DNA from: Pseudomonas fragi
GTDB lineage: Bacteria > Pseudomonadota > Gammaproteobacteria > Pseudomonadales > Pseudomonadaceae
DNA length: 64,000 nucleotides
Assembly: GCF_025426255.1 (NCBI RefSeq)
Contig: NZ_CP104861.1
Coordinates: 2,604,001-2,668,000, forward strand
Reading direction: 5' to 3'
Shown here: positions 36,382 to 44,593 of the stretch, piece after piece
How the letters are laid out: the number at the start of each line of letters is the position of its first letter
Position numbering within the stretch: position 1 is the stretch's first letter
Notes under the pieces: model-generated
Seen by the model: the letters and a program-made list of their open reading frames with translations, nothing else
What the model was told of the DNA's origin: nothing
Databases searched by the model: none
Position numbers and translations under genes: made by a program

Positions 36382-38802
36382 TTACTGGCTGTCAGGCAGC
36401 GCGTAAGCGATTACGTAGTCACCGCGATCATTCGACTGGCGGGCTCCACCAGCCGTGATGACGATGTATTGCTTGCCGGTTTTAGGCGAGACAAATGTCA
36501 TCGGGCCGCCCTGGCTGCCGACCGGCAGACGGGCTTTCCAGGCTTCTTCACCATTGGCCGAGTTAAAGGCGCGCAAGTAGTAGTCCTGCGTCCCTGCGAT
36601 AAACACCAGGCCACCTTGAGTGGACAGCGTACCGCCGAGAGTCGGCATACCGATTGGTAGTTTCAGGCCCATCTTGATACCCAGAGGACCGGTATCCTGC
36701 ACAGTACCTACCGGTACTTGCCAAGCGATCTTCTGAGTTTTCATGTCGATGGCCGTCAGCGTCCCGAAAGGCGGCGCCTGGCACGGAATACCTGCCACCG
36801 ACAGGAAGCGGTTCTTGTTTACGGCATATGGCGTGCCTTTGAGCGGTACTGCGCCCATACCAGTGTTCAGCGCTTCGCCACCGGAGTTGGCAACAGCCTC
36901 TTTTTGCTGCGGCACCATCTGTATCCACAAGCCCAGACGCATATCGTTGACGAAGATAAAGCCGTGTACCGGATCAGTCGACAGACTGCCCCAGTTCATG
37001 CCGCCCAGTGAACCGGGGAAGCTGAGCGAAACATCGGTGCCCGGTGCGGTGTACAAACCTTCGTAACGCATTTTCTTGAACGAAATACGGCACAGCATCT
37101 GGTCGAATGGGGTTGCGCCCCACATGTCCGACTCAGTCAGGGTCTGCGCGCCAATCTGCGGCATGCCCACGGATTTTGGCTGAGTCAGCGAGTAAGGTTC
37201 ATTCGGGATGTTCGATGCTTTTACCGGTACTTCTTCAACTTTGGTCAGAGGCTGGCCGGTGTGGCGATCAAGCACAAAGATCTGGCCAGCCTTGGTGCCA
37301 ATCACCAGCGCGGGCACCTTGCTGCCGTCAGGCTTAGCGAAGTCGATCAAGCTTGGTTGCATCGGCAGGTCGAAGTCCCACAGATCATTGTGGACGGTCT
37401 GATAAACCCACTTTTCATCGCCGGTGGTGGCGTTAAGCGCCAATACGGATGCGCCGTACTTGTGATTCAGCGCCGTACGCTCCACACCGTAGATATCGGT
37501 GGACGAACTGCCCATCGGCAAAAACACAGTGTTCATCAGCGGGTCATAAGACATCGGCGCCCAGCTGTTAGGCGTGCTGCGAACATAGGTCTTGCCGTCA
37601 GACGGCGCTTGTTTGTCTTGCGGGTTGCCCGGGTCAAAAGCCCAGCGCATGGCGCCTGTGACCACGTCGAAACCACGGATGACGCCGCCAGGCATATCGG
37701 TCTGCACGTTATCGGCAACACGGCCGCCAACCACCACTGTGGTGCCCGCCATCAATGGCGCCGACGACAACTGGTAGTAGGAGTCAGGCACATTGCCAAG
37801 CCCGGCCTTGAGATCAACCTGGCCATTGGTGCCGAAGTCCTGGCAGAACTTGCCGGTGTCTGCGTCCACAGCAATCAGGCGCGCATCAATGGTGTTGGTC
37901 AGCAGGCGACGCTGGCACGCAGCGCCGGGAGCAACTGTCACAGCGGCGGCAGGAGTGCTGCCATCGGTTGGCTGGGTGACTGCGGCAGTGGCGTCAAAAT
38001 AGGCCAGGCCACGGCAACGCTGCCAGACAGCCGACTTGGCATTGATGTTGTTTTTCCACAACTCTTTACCCGTGTCGGCATCCAGAGCGATGAGGTTGTT
38101 GTGCGGGGTACAGATAAATACCTTGTCACCCACTTGCAGCGGGGTCATCTGGTCTTCCGCGCCGTTACCATTACTGATGGCTACATCACCGGTCTGGTAG
38201 GTCCAGGCCGGAACCAGTTTGGAAACGTTGCTGCGGTTGATCTGGTCCAACGCTGCAAAGCGGCTGCCACCCTCGTCGTTACCGTAATGTGCCCAGTCTT
38301 TCTGGGCCTTGGCCGGATCGACCTTGGTCAGGCCAGGGCCGTCACCGGTAGGCGATACCGAAGCGTGAGGCTGAAACATTCCCCAGGCACCGGCAACGAT
38401 GGCCACGGCCAGTACAGCACTCAGCCCGTAACCCCCGTTACCGCTCAGGCCATTGGCTTTGAGCAGTGTCGGGTAAACCAGCGCGACCACCAGGCTCAGC
38501 ACGGCCAGGGCAAACAGGCGTGAAACCAGTGGCCAGAACACCAGCCCGGCATCCATCAGCGCCCAGATAATACTGGCTACCATCACTGCGGCGAACAGCC
38601 AGGCACCTGACAGGCGCTGTTTAAACAGCAACACGGAGGAGACGAGCATGCCAAGGCCCGCAAGCAGGAAATAAAGGCTGCCTCCGAGCGTGGCTAGATA
38701 ACCGCCACCGGCTATAAACAGCAGTCCGAAGACCAGCACACCGAGAGCGGCGACCCAGATGGGCCAACGGCTTACAGCTGCCGTAGGTTGAGATTTAATC
38801 AT
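36382..38802 (-). CDS. gcd: membrane-bound PQQ-dependent glucose dehydrogenase
   Basis: An 806-aa quinoprotein that oxidises glucose to gluconate in the periplasm and feeds ubiquinone. Five N-terminal helices (about residues 13-145) anchor it. The beta-propeller domain follows, with DWAHYGNDEGGSRFAALDQIN, the tryptophan-docking repeats (DADTGKELWKNN, NATTGDEKWVYQ, ANGEEAWKARLP), and HNDLWDFDLP holding a catalytic-site aspartate. Length matches the family (about 800). In Pseudomonas this enzyme starts peripheral glucose oxidation. PQQ synthesis genes are not in the window. The 245 bp upstream contain no gene. Confidence 0.95.
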   Translation of the reverse strand: MIKSQPTAAVSRWPIWVAALGVLVFGLLFIAGGGYLATLGGSLYFLLAGLGMLVSSVLLFKQRLSGAWLFAAVMVASIIWALMDAGLVFWPLVSRLFALAVLSLVVALVYPTLLKANGLSGNGGYGLSAVLAVAIVAGAWGMFQPHASVSPTGDGPGLTKVDPAKAQKDWAHYGNDEGGSRFAALDQINRSNVSKLVPAWTYQTGDVAISNGNGAEDQMTPLQVGDKVFICTPHNNLIALDADTGKELWKNNINAKSAVWQRCRGLAYFDATAAVTQPTDGSTPAAAVTVAPGAACQRRLLTNTIDARLIAVDADTGKFCQDFGTNGQVDLKAGLGNVPDSYYQLSSAPLMAGTTVVVGGRVADNVQTDMPGGVIRGFDVVTGAMRWAFDPGNPQDKQAPSDGKTYVRSTPNSWAPMSYDPLMNTVFLPMGSSSTDIYGVERTALNHKYGASVLALNATTGDEKWVYQTVHNDLWDFDLPMQPSLIDFAKPDGSKVPALVIGTKAGQIFVLDRHTGQPLTKVEEVPVKASNIPNEPYSLTQPKSVGMPQIGAQTLTESDMWGATPFDQMLCRISFKKMRYEGLYTAPGTDVSLSFPGSLGGMNWGSLSTDPVHGFIFVNDMRLGLWIQMVPQQKEAVANSGGEALNTGMGAVPLKGTPYAVNKNRFLSVAGIPCQAPPFGTLTAIDMKTQKIAWQVPVGTVQDTGPLGIKMGLKLPIGMPTLGGTLSTQGGLVFIAGTQDYYLRAFNSANGEEAWKARLPVGSQGGPMTFVSPKTGKQYIVITAGGARQSNDRGDYVIAYALPDSQ

Positions 38803-38990
38803 GGTGCATGACCCTATTGATGCATGAACGGTTGGGGGAGGGCATTGCCTTTAACTGTAGCTGCTTGAAAAGCAGGCGCAGGCGTGACCGGAGTTTCTGC
38901 AGAGCGTCAAGACCCCGAGCAGGTCAGATCGACAGACCGGGAAATGTCCGAAACATCTTTGTACTAAATAGTTAGTTTTGAGACTTTAAC

Positions 38991-39026
38991 AAAAACCCGG
39001 CCCTGCGACAAATTGTCAGTGCCGGG
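38991..39026 (-). terminator. terminator of the isochorismatase-like gene
   Basis: Read on the minus strand, CCCGGC (39026-39021) pairs with GCCGGG (39001-38996), the interior TGACAATTTGTC also pairs, and five T residues follow (38995-38991). It lies just after the stop at 39048 and insulates gcd. Confidence 0.8.
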
Positions 39027-39047
39027 CGATTGGAGAGGGGGGCGGGC

Positions 39048-39566
39048 TTAGAAGGTCCAGTCCTGTGCCTGAACTAATTGACAGAACGGTCCGGCAAGGG
39101 TTGCGTTGTGATGAGCAACAATCTGCTCAGCCTTTAACTCGGGGGTATCTGAGCAGGTGTGGCCGTCAGCGATCAGCACGGCATCGAAGCCAAGGTCACG
39201 AGCAGCCCGGCAAGTGCTGTCGACGCAGTATTGGGTTTTCATCCCGGCAACCACCACACCGGTAGCGCCGCAAGCGCGTAACTGATCCGCCAACCCTGTC
39301 AGGCTAAAGGCATTGGGCCGGCGTTTTTCAAACACTACTTCGCCGCCTTGCAACCTCAATTCAGGGGCCAACATCGTCAACGGGCTGCCGGGTTCGATAG
39401 GGGAGCCAACAGGGCCGATATGGCGTGCAAGAAAAATCGCGGCACCGGCGCTGCGAGCCTTATCCATCAGGGCGTTCACGGTTTCCAGTAACTCTGGGCT
39501 GCGCCAAGGTTTGTCCGGGCCGTGAACAAGTCCAATCTGCATATCAAGAATCAACAGGGCGTACAT
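39048..39566 (-). CDS. isochorismatase-family cysteine hydrolase
   Basis: A 172-aa protein with the nicotinamidase/isochorismatase triad: D8 in LILDMQIG, K81 in VVFEKRRPNAF and the nucleophile C114 in KTQYCVDSTCRAA. The family hydrolyses amides or vinyl ethers. The short length and the NAFSLTGL substrate loop suggest a generic cysteine hydrolase; the true substrate is unknown. It has its own terminator and no co-directional partner close by. Confidence 0.85.
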   Translation of the reverse strand: MYALLILDMQIGLVHGPDKPWRSPELLETVNALMDKARSAGAAIFLARHIGPVGSPIEPGSPLTMLAPELRLQGGEVVFEKRRPNAFSLTGLADQLRACGATGVVVAGMKTQYCVDSTCRAARDLGFDAVLIADGHTCSDTPELKAEQIVAHHNATLAGPFCQLVQAQDWTF

Positions 39567-39604
39567 GGGTGCATCTCCTTGCGTTTAAACCAGCGACACA
39601 AGGG

Positions 39605-39641
39605 CACAAAAAAAGGCCCTATCCATCGCTGGCGGGCCTTT
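39605..39641 (-). terminator. terminator downstream of the LysR gene at 39785
   Basis: On the minus strand AAAGGCCC (39641-39634) pairs with GGGCCTTT (39619-39612) and runs into TTTTTTTGTG. It ends transcripts coming from the LysR gene upstream and separates them from the isochorismatase-like gene. Confidence 0.75.
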
Positions 39642-39784
39642 GAAGTTCGTTTGCTATTGCTTCACGACACTTCGCACGCACCGCATTGTGCGGTCGTGGT
39701 GGTGGTCGTCGAGGTGTTGCAATAATCAGTCATGCATCGACACTAGCACGTTTAAATCCAGCCCAAAACCCAAAGCTAATTTTT

Positions 39785-40630
39785 TCAGAGTGCCTCGCAT
39801 AGTTCTGTCAGTTGGCATTGCAACAGCTTGCCCGCGTGGCTGAGTCCGCTTTGACCGTAAAGAGCCAGAAATACCCCTTGAATGTCAGGCAGGCCACTGC
39901 CAGCTTTCAGCACCTTGTGATCCGGGCGGATCACCCGCTCTGGCAGCAAGCTGATTCCCAAGCCAGCAGCCACTGCAGCGCAGACACTGGCCAGGCTTGC
40001 ACTCGAGTAATTGATGCGCCAGCGCCATCCTGCCATCTCCAGGTGATGAAGCATTTCATTGCGGTACAAACCGCCTACAGGAAAGGCAACGAGAGGCAAT
40101 GGGTCGCGTCCCAAGGCCGGTAGTGAGCGGCTATCCACCCAACACATGGGTTCAGGCCAGGAAGCCAGGCAATCGACACCTTGTCCCATCTGTTTGACCA
40201 GTAGAAGGTCGAACTCGCCTTGGCGATACAGCCCCAGCAGCTCCGGGCCCAAACCGCTGGTGACTTCCAGGCGTACTCCGGGATGCTCTTGGCCAAACCG
40301 CGAGAGAATCGGCATCAAGCGTTCGGCAGCAAAGTCTTCGGGTACGCCTAGACGCAATACGCCCTCACTTTTCAAATTAAACAGCACCTCCAGGGCTTCT
40401 TCCTGAAGCACCAGAATGCGTCGAGCATAAGCGAGTAGGCGTTCGCCTTCTGGTGTGGCAATTACCCGGCGCTGTTCGCGGTTAAGCAGCTTGCAGCCAA
40501 GACTGTCTTCCAGGCGCCGTATCTGCTGGCTGACCGTGGACTGAGTGAGATGCAGGCGTTGGGCTGCCCGAGTGAAATTGGCGCAGTCCACTACAGCGAT
40601 AAAGCTGCGTAACAGTACGGGATCGAACAT
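39785..40630 (-). CDS. LysR family regulator
   Basis: A 281-aa regulator. The start at 40630 is chosen because GGAG lies 6 nt upstream; an in-frame ATG at 40654 adds eight residues. The helix-turn-helix CANFTRAAQRLHLTQSTVSQQIRRLE is followed by a substrate-binding domain starting GVLRLGVPEDFAAERLMPIL. It is divergent from the ankyrin, deaminase and MFS genes, so it probably controls that group. The ligand is unknown. Confidence 0.86.
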   Translation of the reverse strand: MFDPVLLRSFIAVVDCANFTRAAQRLHLTQSTVSQQIRRLEDSLGCKLLNREQRRVIATPEGERLLAYARRILVLQEEALEVLFNLKSEGVLRLGVPEDFAAERLMPILSRFGQEHPGVRLEVTSGLGPELLGLYRQGEFDLLLVKQMGQGVDCLASWPEPMCWVDSRSLPALGRDPLPLVAFPVGGLYRNEMLHHLEMAGWRWRINYSSASLASVCAAVAAGLGISLLPERVIRPDHKVLKAGSGLPDIQGVFLALYGQSGLSHAGKLLQCQLTELCEAL

Positions 40631-40738
40631 CTGCAACTCCATGCATAAAGCCACTGAAAGGCATGCTTATATTTAATTTCAGAATACCTTAGGCGCTGAC
40701 CATACTGGCTTTTCATAAAACTTATAAGAGGGCATGAC

Positions 40739-41398
40739 ATGGGCTCCTTGACACTCAAATACGGCCTATTGACGGCCGGGCTGCTTATGATCGGAGTGGT
40801 CATGGCCAGCGACAAGACACTGCTCGCTGCCGTGAAGGACGGTGAGCTGGGGAGGGTGCAGCAACTTATAGCGGAAGGTACAAACCTCAACGTCAAGACG
40901 ATTGATGGCAGCAGTGCGTTACTGCTTGCAACGAGATCAAACCAGACAGAAATCGCCAAGGCATTAATCGAAGCCGGCGCCAACGTTAATCAGAAAAATC
41001 TGATCCAGGACAGCCCTTATCTGTTGGCAGGTGCAAGCGGACGCAATGAAATCCTGCAACTTGTCCTGTCCCATGGCGCTGATCTAAAGAGTACCAACCG
41101 CTATGGTGGCACCGCCTTGATCCCAGCGTGCGAGCGCGGCCATGTTGAAACAGTGCGCCTGTTGATCGCGGCGGGCGTTGATCTTGATTACAAAAACCGT
41201 CTGGGCTGGACTTGTTTGATGGAAGCCATCGTGCTTTCCGATGGAGGCCTGGCACATCAACAAATTGTGACCCAACTGATCGAGGCGGGCGCAGATCTGA
41301 ACTTGCCCGATAGCAATGGTCTGAGCCCGCTGCAGCAAGCGCAAAAACGCGGTCAGAACACTATTGCACAATTGCTGCGCAATGCCGGCGCGCACTGA
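40739..41398 (+). CDS. exported ankyrin-repeat protein
   Basis: A 219-aa protein with an N-terminal hydrophobic segment (YGLLTAGLLMIGVVMAS) and about five ankyrin repeats, for example GSSALLLATRSNQTEIAKAL, GGTALIPACERGHVETVRLL and NGLSPLQQAQKRGQNTIAQL. AGAGGG precedes the ATG. Such periplasmic ankyrin proteins in Pseudomonas are often beside catalase or other enzymes they assist; here the neighbour is a nucleoside deaminase. Partner unknown. Confidence 0.82.
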   Translation: MGSLTLKYGLLTAGLLMIGVVMASDKTLLAAVKDGELGRVQQLIAEGTNLNVKTIDGSSALLLATRSNQTEIAKALIEAGANVNQKNLIQDSPYLLAGASGRNEILQLVLSHGADLKSTNRYGGTALIPACERGHVETVRLLIAAGVDLDYKNRLGWTCLMEAIVLSDGGLAHQQIVTQLIEAGADLNLPDSNGLSPLQQAQKRGQNTIAQLLRNAGAH

Positions 41399-41417
41399 TT
41401 TTCGTTCTGGAGTTCCT

Positions 41418-41879
41418 ATGTATAACGATGAGCATTACCTGCAACGTGCAGTGGAATTGGCCGCCGACAACGTTGCCTCCGGCGGTCGACCTTTTGGTGC
41501 AGTACTGGTCAAAGACGGTCGGGTGATTGTGGAAGCGGTAAACACAATCCATATCAGCCAGGACCCTACCGCTCATGCAGAAATGCTAGCGATACGTGCG
41601 GCCTGTGAGCAGCTGGGTGCACGTCTGGATGGATGTGTTATCTACGCCAGTGGTCAGCCGTGTCCGATGTGCTTAGGCGCTATGTACCTGTGTGGTGTTT
41701 CAAGGGTGGTGTATGCCACCACGAACCAGCAGGGCGAGCCTTTCGGGCTGTCTACCGCCGCGATCTACCAGCAAATGGCTCTACCATTGTGCGACCAGCA
41801 GTTGCCGGTACAGTATCTTGCACAACCGGTCATGGTCGAAATCTACCGCGATTGGAAAGCTTTGAATGTGCCTGAATAG
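41418..41879 (+). CDS. nucleoside/guanine deaminase (CDA superfamily)
   Basis: A 153-aa zinc deaminase with ligand H53 and catalytic E55 in TAHAEMLAIR, and C82 and C85 in GQPCPMCLGAMYL. Closest in layout to GuaD-type guanine deaminases and tRNA-adenosine deaminase relatives; the length favours the former. ATG 41418 has CTGGAG 5 nt upstream and lies 19 bp after the ankyrin stop. Its end overlaps the MFS gene by 14 bp, so the three genes are probably one operon. Confidence 0.82.
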   Translation: MYNDEHYLQRAVELAADNVASGGRPFGAVLVKDGRVIVEAVNTIHISQDPTAHAEMLAIRAACEQLGARLDGCVIYASGQPCPMCLGAMYLCGVSRVVYATTNQQGEPFGLSTAAIYQQMALPLCDQQLPVQYLAQPVMVEIYRDWKALNVPE

Positions 41880-43068
41880 AGCCTCTGCACGCACTTTTGC
41901 CAATTGGGCGCTGCTGATTGTCATCGGGCTCAATATGCGCCCGATTCTCAGCTCCATTAGCCCGCTGTTACTGGAGATTCGCGCCGACACTCGCATGAGC
42001 TTTCAAAGCAGTGCTTGGTTGACCAGCTTGCCAGTGATTTGCATGGGCTTGGTGGCCTTGTACGGGATTGGCCTGCAAGCCCGTTTGGGAGAGCGCCGTG
42101 GAGTAGCTTTGGGCCTTACGATGATACTGGGCGCATGCCTCTGGCGTTTGTATGTATTGCAAGCCGAAGCCCTGATGGCCACAGCCTTGTTGGGCGGCGC
42201 TGGTGTTGCGCTGATTCAGGCTCTGGTTCCGGCGCTGATCAAACGCCAGTTCCAGCATCGTGTAGCGCTGGCTTTGGGCGTGTATAGCGCATCGCTTATG
42301 GCAGGCGGCGGTCTGGCGGCACTGCTTAGCCCGTTCATTGCCGGGCACTTCAGCCACTGGCAGGCTGGGCTGGGGATCTGGCTGGTCCCGGCGGCTGTGG
42401 CACTGGTGGCGTGGTGGTTGCTGCCCCTTGCCGGTACTGCCCTGAGTATGGGCGGGCCGTCCAAGCTCCCGTGGTTTAACCGTCGGGCGTGGTTGTTGGC
42501 GGTGTATTTTGGCCTGGTCAATTGTGGCTACATGAGCATGGTTGCCTGGCTACCCGCTTATTATTTGCAAATGGACTGGAGCGCAACACAAAGCGGCTCG
42601 CTTCTGGCTTTTATGACTGTATTCCAGGTAATAGGCGCACTTGTGATGCCTACGCTGGCACATCGCAGTACAGACAGACGCCCGCTATTGTCGATCAGCC
42701 TTAGCGCGCAGGCGCTGGGTTTTGTCGGCCTGGTGATGTGGCCGCTTGATTCGCCACACCTGTGGGTGGCATTGATCGGCTTCGGCCTGGGTGCCTGTTT
42801 TGCCCTGAGCATGATTCTGATTCTCGACCATTCGCGCAAATCGTCCGAAGTAGGGCGCCTTGCCGGCTTTGTGCAAGGGGTGGGGTTCCTCATCAATGCT
42901 GTGTCGCCATGGATGACCGGCTGGCTTCGAGAGCTCACGGGTAGCTTCGTCAGTGCTTGGTGGGTACTGGTTGTAGCGGTTGTGTCGATGCTGGTATTAA
43001 CCCGTAACTTCAACCCTGCCACTAACAGTCAGGCGTTAATTACATCGGGGAGGGCGTCAAGAATTTAA
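41866..43068 (+). CDS. MFS transporter, CynX/NimT family
   Basis: A 400-aa integral membrane protein with about 12 helices. The N-terminus NWALLIVIGLNMRPILSSISPLL carries the NMRP motif typical of the cyanate/nitroimidazole transporter (CynX, YeaN/NimT) family. The start overlaps the deaminase by 14 bp. Together with a purine-type deaminase it may export a base analogue or a toxic product; that is inference. Confidence 0.82.
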   Translation: MCLNRASARTFANWALLIVIGLNMRPILSSISPLLLEIRADTRMSFQSSAWLTSLPVICMGLVALYGIGLQARLGERRGVALGLTMILGACLWRLYVLQAEALMATALLGGAGVALIQALVPALIKRQFQHRVALALGVYSASLMAGGGLAALLSPFIAGHFSHWQAGLGIWLVPAAVALVAWWLLPLAGTALSMGGPSKLPWFNRRAWLLAVYFGLVNCGYMSMVAWLPAYYLQMDWSATQSGSLLAFMTVFQVIGALVMPTLAHRSTDRRPLLSISLSAQALGFVGLVMWPLDSPHLWVALIGFGLGACFALSMILILDHSRKSSEVGRLAGFVQGVGFLINAVSPWMTGWLRELTGSFVSAWWVLVVAVVSMLVLTRNFNPATNSQALITSGRASRI

Positions 43069-43420
43069 ACATCATTGAGCCGCGCAAAACTCGAACTGGC
43101 TTCACGGCGAAAGAGTTAAGATTCACCCCTAGTTATAACTATACTAAATAGTTCTTTAGTTTAGTTATCGTTTTTTCGCATATAAACCAGCTATTGGTTG
43201 GGATGAAAGTCACTCGAGCGCAGTAGGATTTATACCTAGTATTTAGCTGTAATTTCACTCGAGAACGCGGGAAAGGTATTCCGCGTCTCGTCGGTTTTTG
43301 CCGACTTTTATCCTGGTGTAATCACGCAATACTGCGATCGACAGTTGCCGAGTCCAATCCAACAAGGGCCTGAAAGGTAGGCTGGCAACCACCATCAATT
43401 TCAGCTCAAGAGCTTTTTAT
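43069..43420 (+). promoter_or_regulatory. 352-bp leader region with tandem hairpins before a small secreted peptide gene
   Basis: No gene is present. An AT-rich stretch (about 43130-43200) may hold promoters. Two adjacent hairpins follow: ACGCGG/CCGCGT with a 10-nt loop near 43265-43286, and GTCGG/CCGAC (43290-43305) with a T-rich loop followed by TTTT, which could attenuate. A third element, CCTGAAAGGTAGGCTGGCAACC, ends at 43390 (longer than a chance repeat but not matched to a riboswitch I know). Confidence 0.4.
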
Positions 43421-43588
43421 ATGAAACCAGCCGTACAATTAATCATTGTATTTGTACTTACTCTGGCCTTTTCACAGACAGCCAATGCCTGCGTTAGCAT
43501 GGGCCAACATACCTGTAAAAATGATTGCTCGTCATGGAATGGCATCATCTATGAAGCCTGTATTTGGGGGGCGACACTTCAAAAATGA
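43421..43588 (+). CDS. small secreted cysteine-containing peptide (55 aa)
   Basis: ATG 43421 opens a 55-codon frame. Residues 1-23 (MKPAVQLIIVFVLTLAFSQT plus ANA) are a textbook Sec signal peptide with an Ala-x-Ala-like cut site. The mature part of about 32 residues has four cysteines (ACVS, TCKND, DCSSW, EACIW), two tryptophans and ends GATLQK. Such a composition suggests a disulfide-bonded extracellular or periplasmic peptide. No family recognised. It could be a bacteriocin-like or signalling peptide, but nothing in the sequence proves this. Confidence 0.6.
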   Translation: MKPAVQLIIVFVLTLAFSQTANACVSMGQHTCKNDCSSWNGIIYEACIWGATLQK

Positions 43589-43653
43589 TCGCGAGCCCCG
43601 GTGCAGTAACGGATCGACTTTGACCATGCACAGCAATCAGCGCCACTGATTGC

Positions 43654-43686
43654 GGCCAACATCTACCGGAGCACAAGATGTTGGCC
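43654..43686. repeat. perfect 11-bp inverted repeat between convergent genes
   Basis: GGCCAACATCT (43654-43664) and AGATGTTGGCC (43676-43686) with an 11-nt loop. Placed between the small peptide gene and the GNAT gene; there is no T tract on either strand, but it may still end transcription. Confidence 0.55.
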
Positions 43687-43691
43687 ATCCC

Positions 43692-44129
43692 TCAAAAAGT
43701 TCTGCTCGACAACCACTGCATCAGGTATTCGGCATGGCCGGTTTGCGAGTCAATCTGTTCCTTGATCAGCACAAAGCCTTGCGACTGATAAAAGGCAATA
43801 CTGGGCGCATTCTCCTTATAAACCGTCAGGTTCAACTCATTGCGCAATGTTTTCGCATGTCCGAGCAACTGTTTGCCCAGGCCAGTGCCTTGAACGTCAG
43901 GGTCTACAAACACTGCAGCCAGTTGATCACCCAGCAAGCTACAAAAACCCAGAACCCTGGACTTGTCTTGGATGACAAACGTTTCTGATGCCGGGATGTA
44001 AACGTCACGCATCGTCGCAACATGGGATTGCCAGAACGAAGCGTCAATAAATCCATGTGCCTTGATCGATGCGCTCAGCCAGATATCCAGAACGCGTTCC
44101 ATGTCGTCATGTTCGAATTGTCTAATCAT
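43692..44129 (-). CDS. GNAT family N-acetyltransferase
   Basis: A 145-aa protein with the acetyl-CoA loop VDPDVQGTGLGKQLL (residues about 79-93), the preceding beta strand GDQLAAVFV, and NAPSIAFYQSQGF near the C-terminus. It resembles the small YjaB-type acetyltransferases. The acceptor is unknown. Last chromosomal-looking gene before the accessory block. Confidence 0.83.
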   Translation of the reverse strand: MIRQFEHDDMERVLDIWLSASIKAHGFIDASFWQSHVATMRDVYIPASETFVIQDKSRVLGFCSLLGDQLAAVFVDPDVQGTGLGKQLLGHAKTLRNELNLTVYKENAPSIAFYQSQGFVLIKEQIDSQTGHAEYLMQWLSSRTF

Positions 44130-44593
44130 GTGTCATTCCATTGTGGTGTTGGCAGACAAGCTCAATGCAAAGCCTGCAATTATGCAGAAAAGCGATGGGC
44201 ATGCAAAAAACCGAACAGAGCGCGCAGAATGTTCGTAGCAGATCGTGTCAGGGCATTGTTGTAGGCACCGAAATACGGGGATCGCTCCAGAGTGGGATTG
44301 CCAGCCTTGAAATGTGAGAGACACTGGCCCTAATAGGCGCATGCGTAATTACGCATAATGTATATTATGTTAAATTCAGTATTATGTTAGAGCAGATCAA
44401 GATTGTTCATTTTCACCATTCTGTGTCGGTTTTTTCATGAACCTGTGTCGAGTGGAATATCAACGGCTTAGCCAACAATGCCTCGCCTCGCCTTGACCTC
44501 GGCACTCATTCATCAGTGTCGCCCGATAATGCATTCTGCCAGCGTCTACAATGTTCGTAACTCGTTCAATGATCTTACGATGCTGGTGTCCGC
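44130..44593. other. 464-bp intergenic stretch at the edge of the accessory block, with palindrome and direct repeat
   Basis: No supported gene. It contains a perfect 16-bp palindrome ATGCGTAATTACGCAT (44341-44356), then TATTATGTTA twice (44363-44372 and 44380-44389, 17 bp apart). This AT-rich cluster differs from its surroundings and lies about 200 bp before a recombinase-like gene, so it may be an operator, a recombination site or an element end. Confidence 0.5.

Noticed and set aside
43370..43392. SAM-I riboswitch in the leader of the small peptide
   Set aside because: GGCAACC is present at 43384-43390, but the other conserved SAM-I blocks (the kink-turn and the GAGGGA region) are not in order around it.
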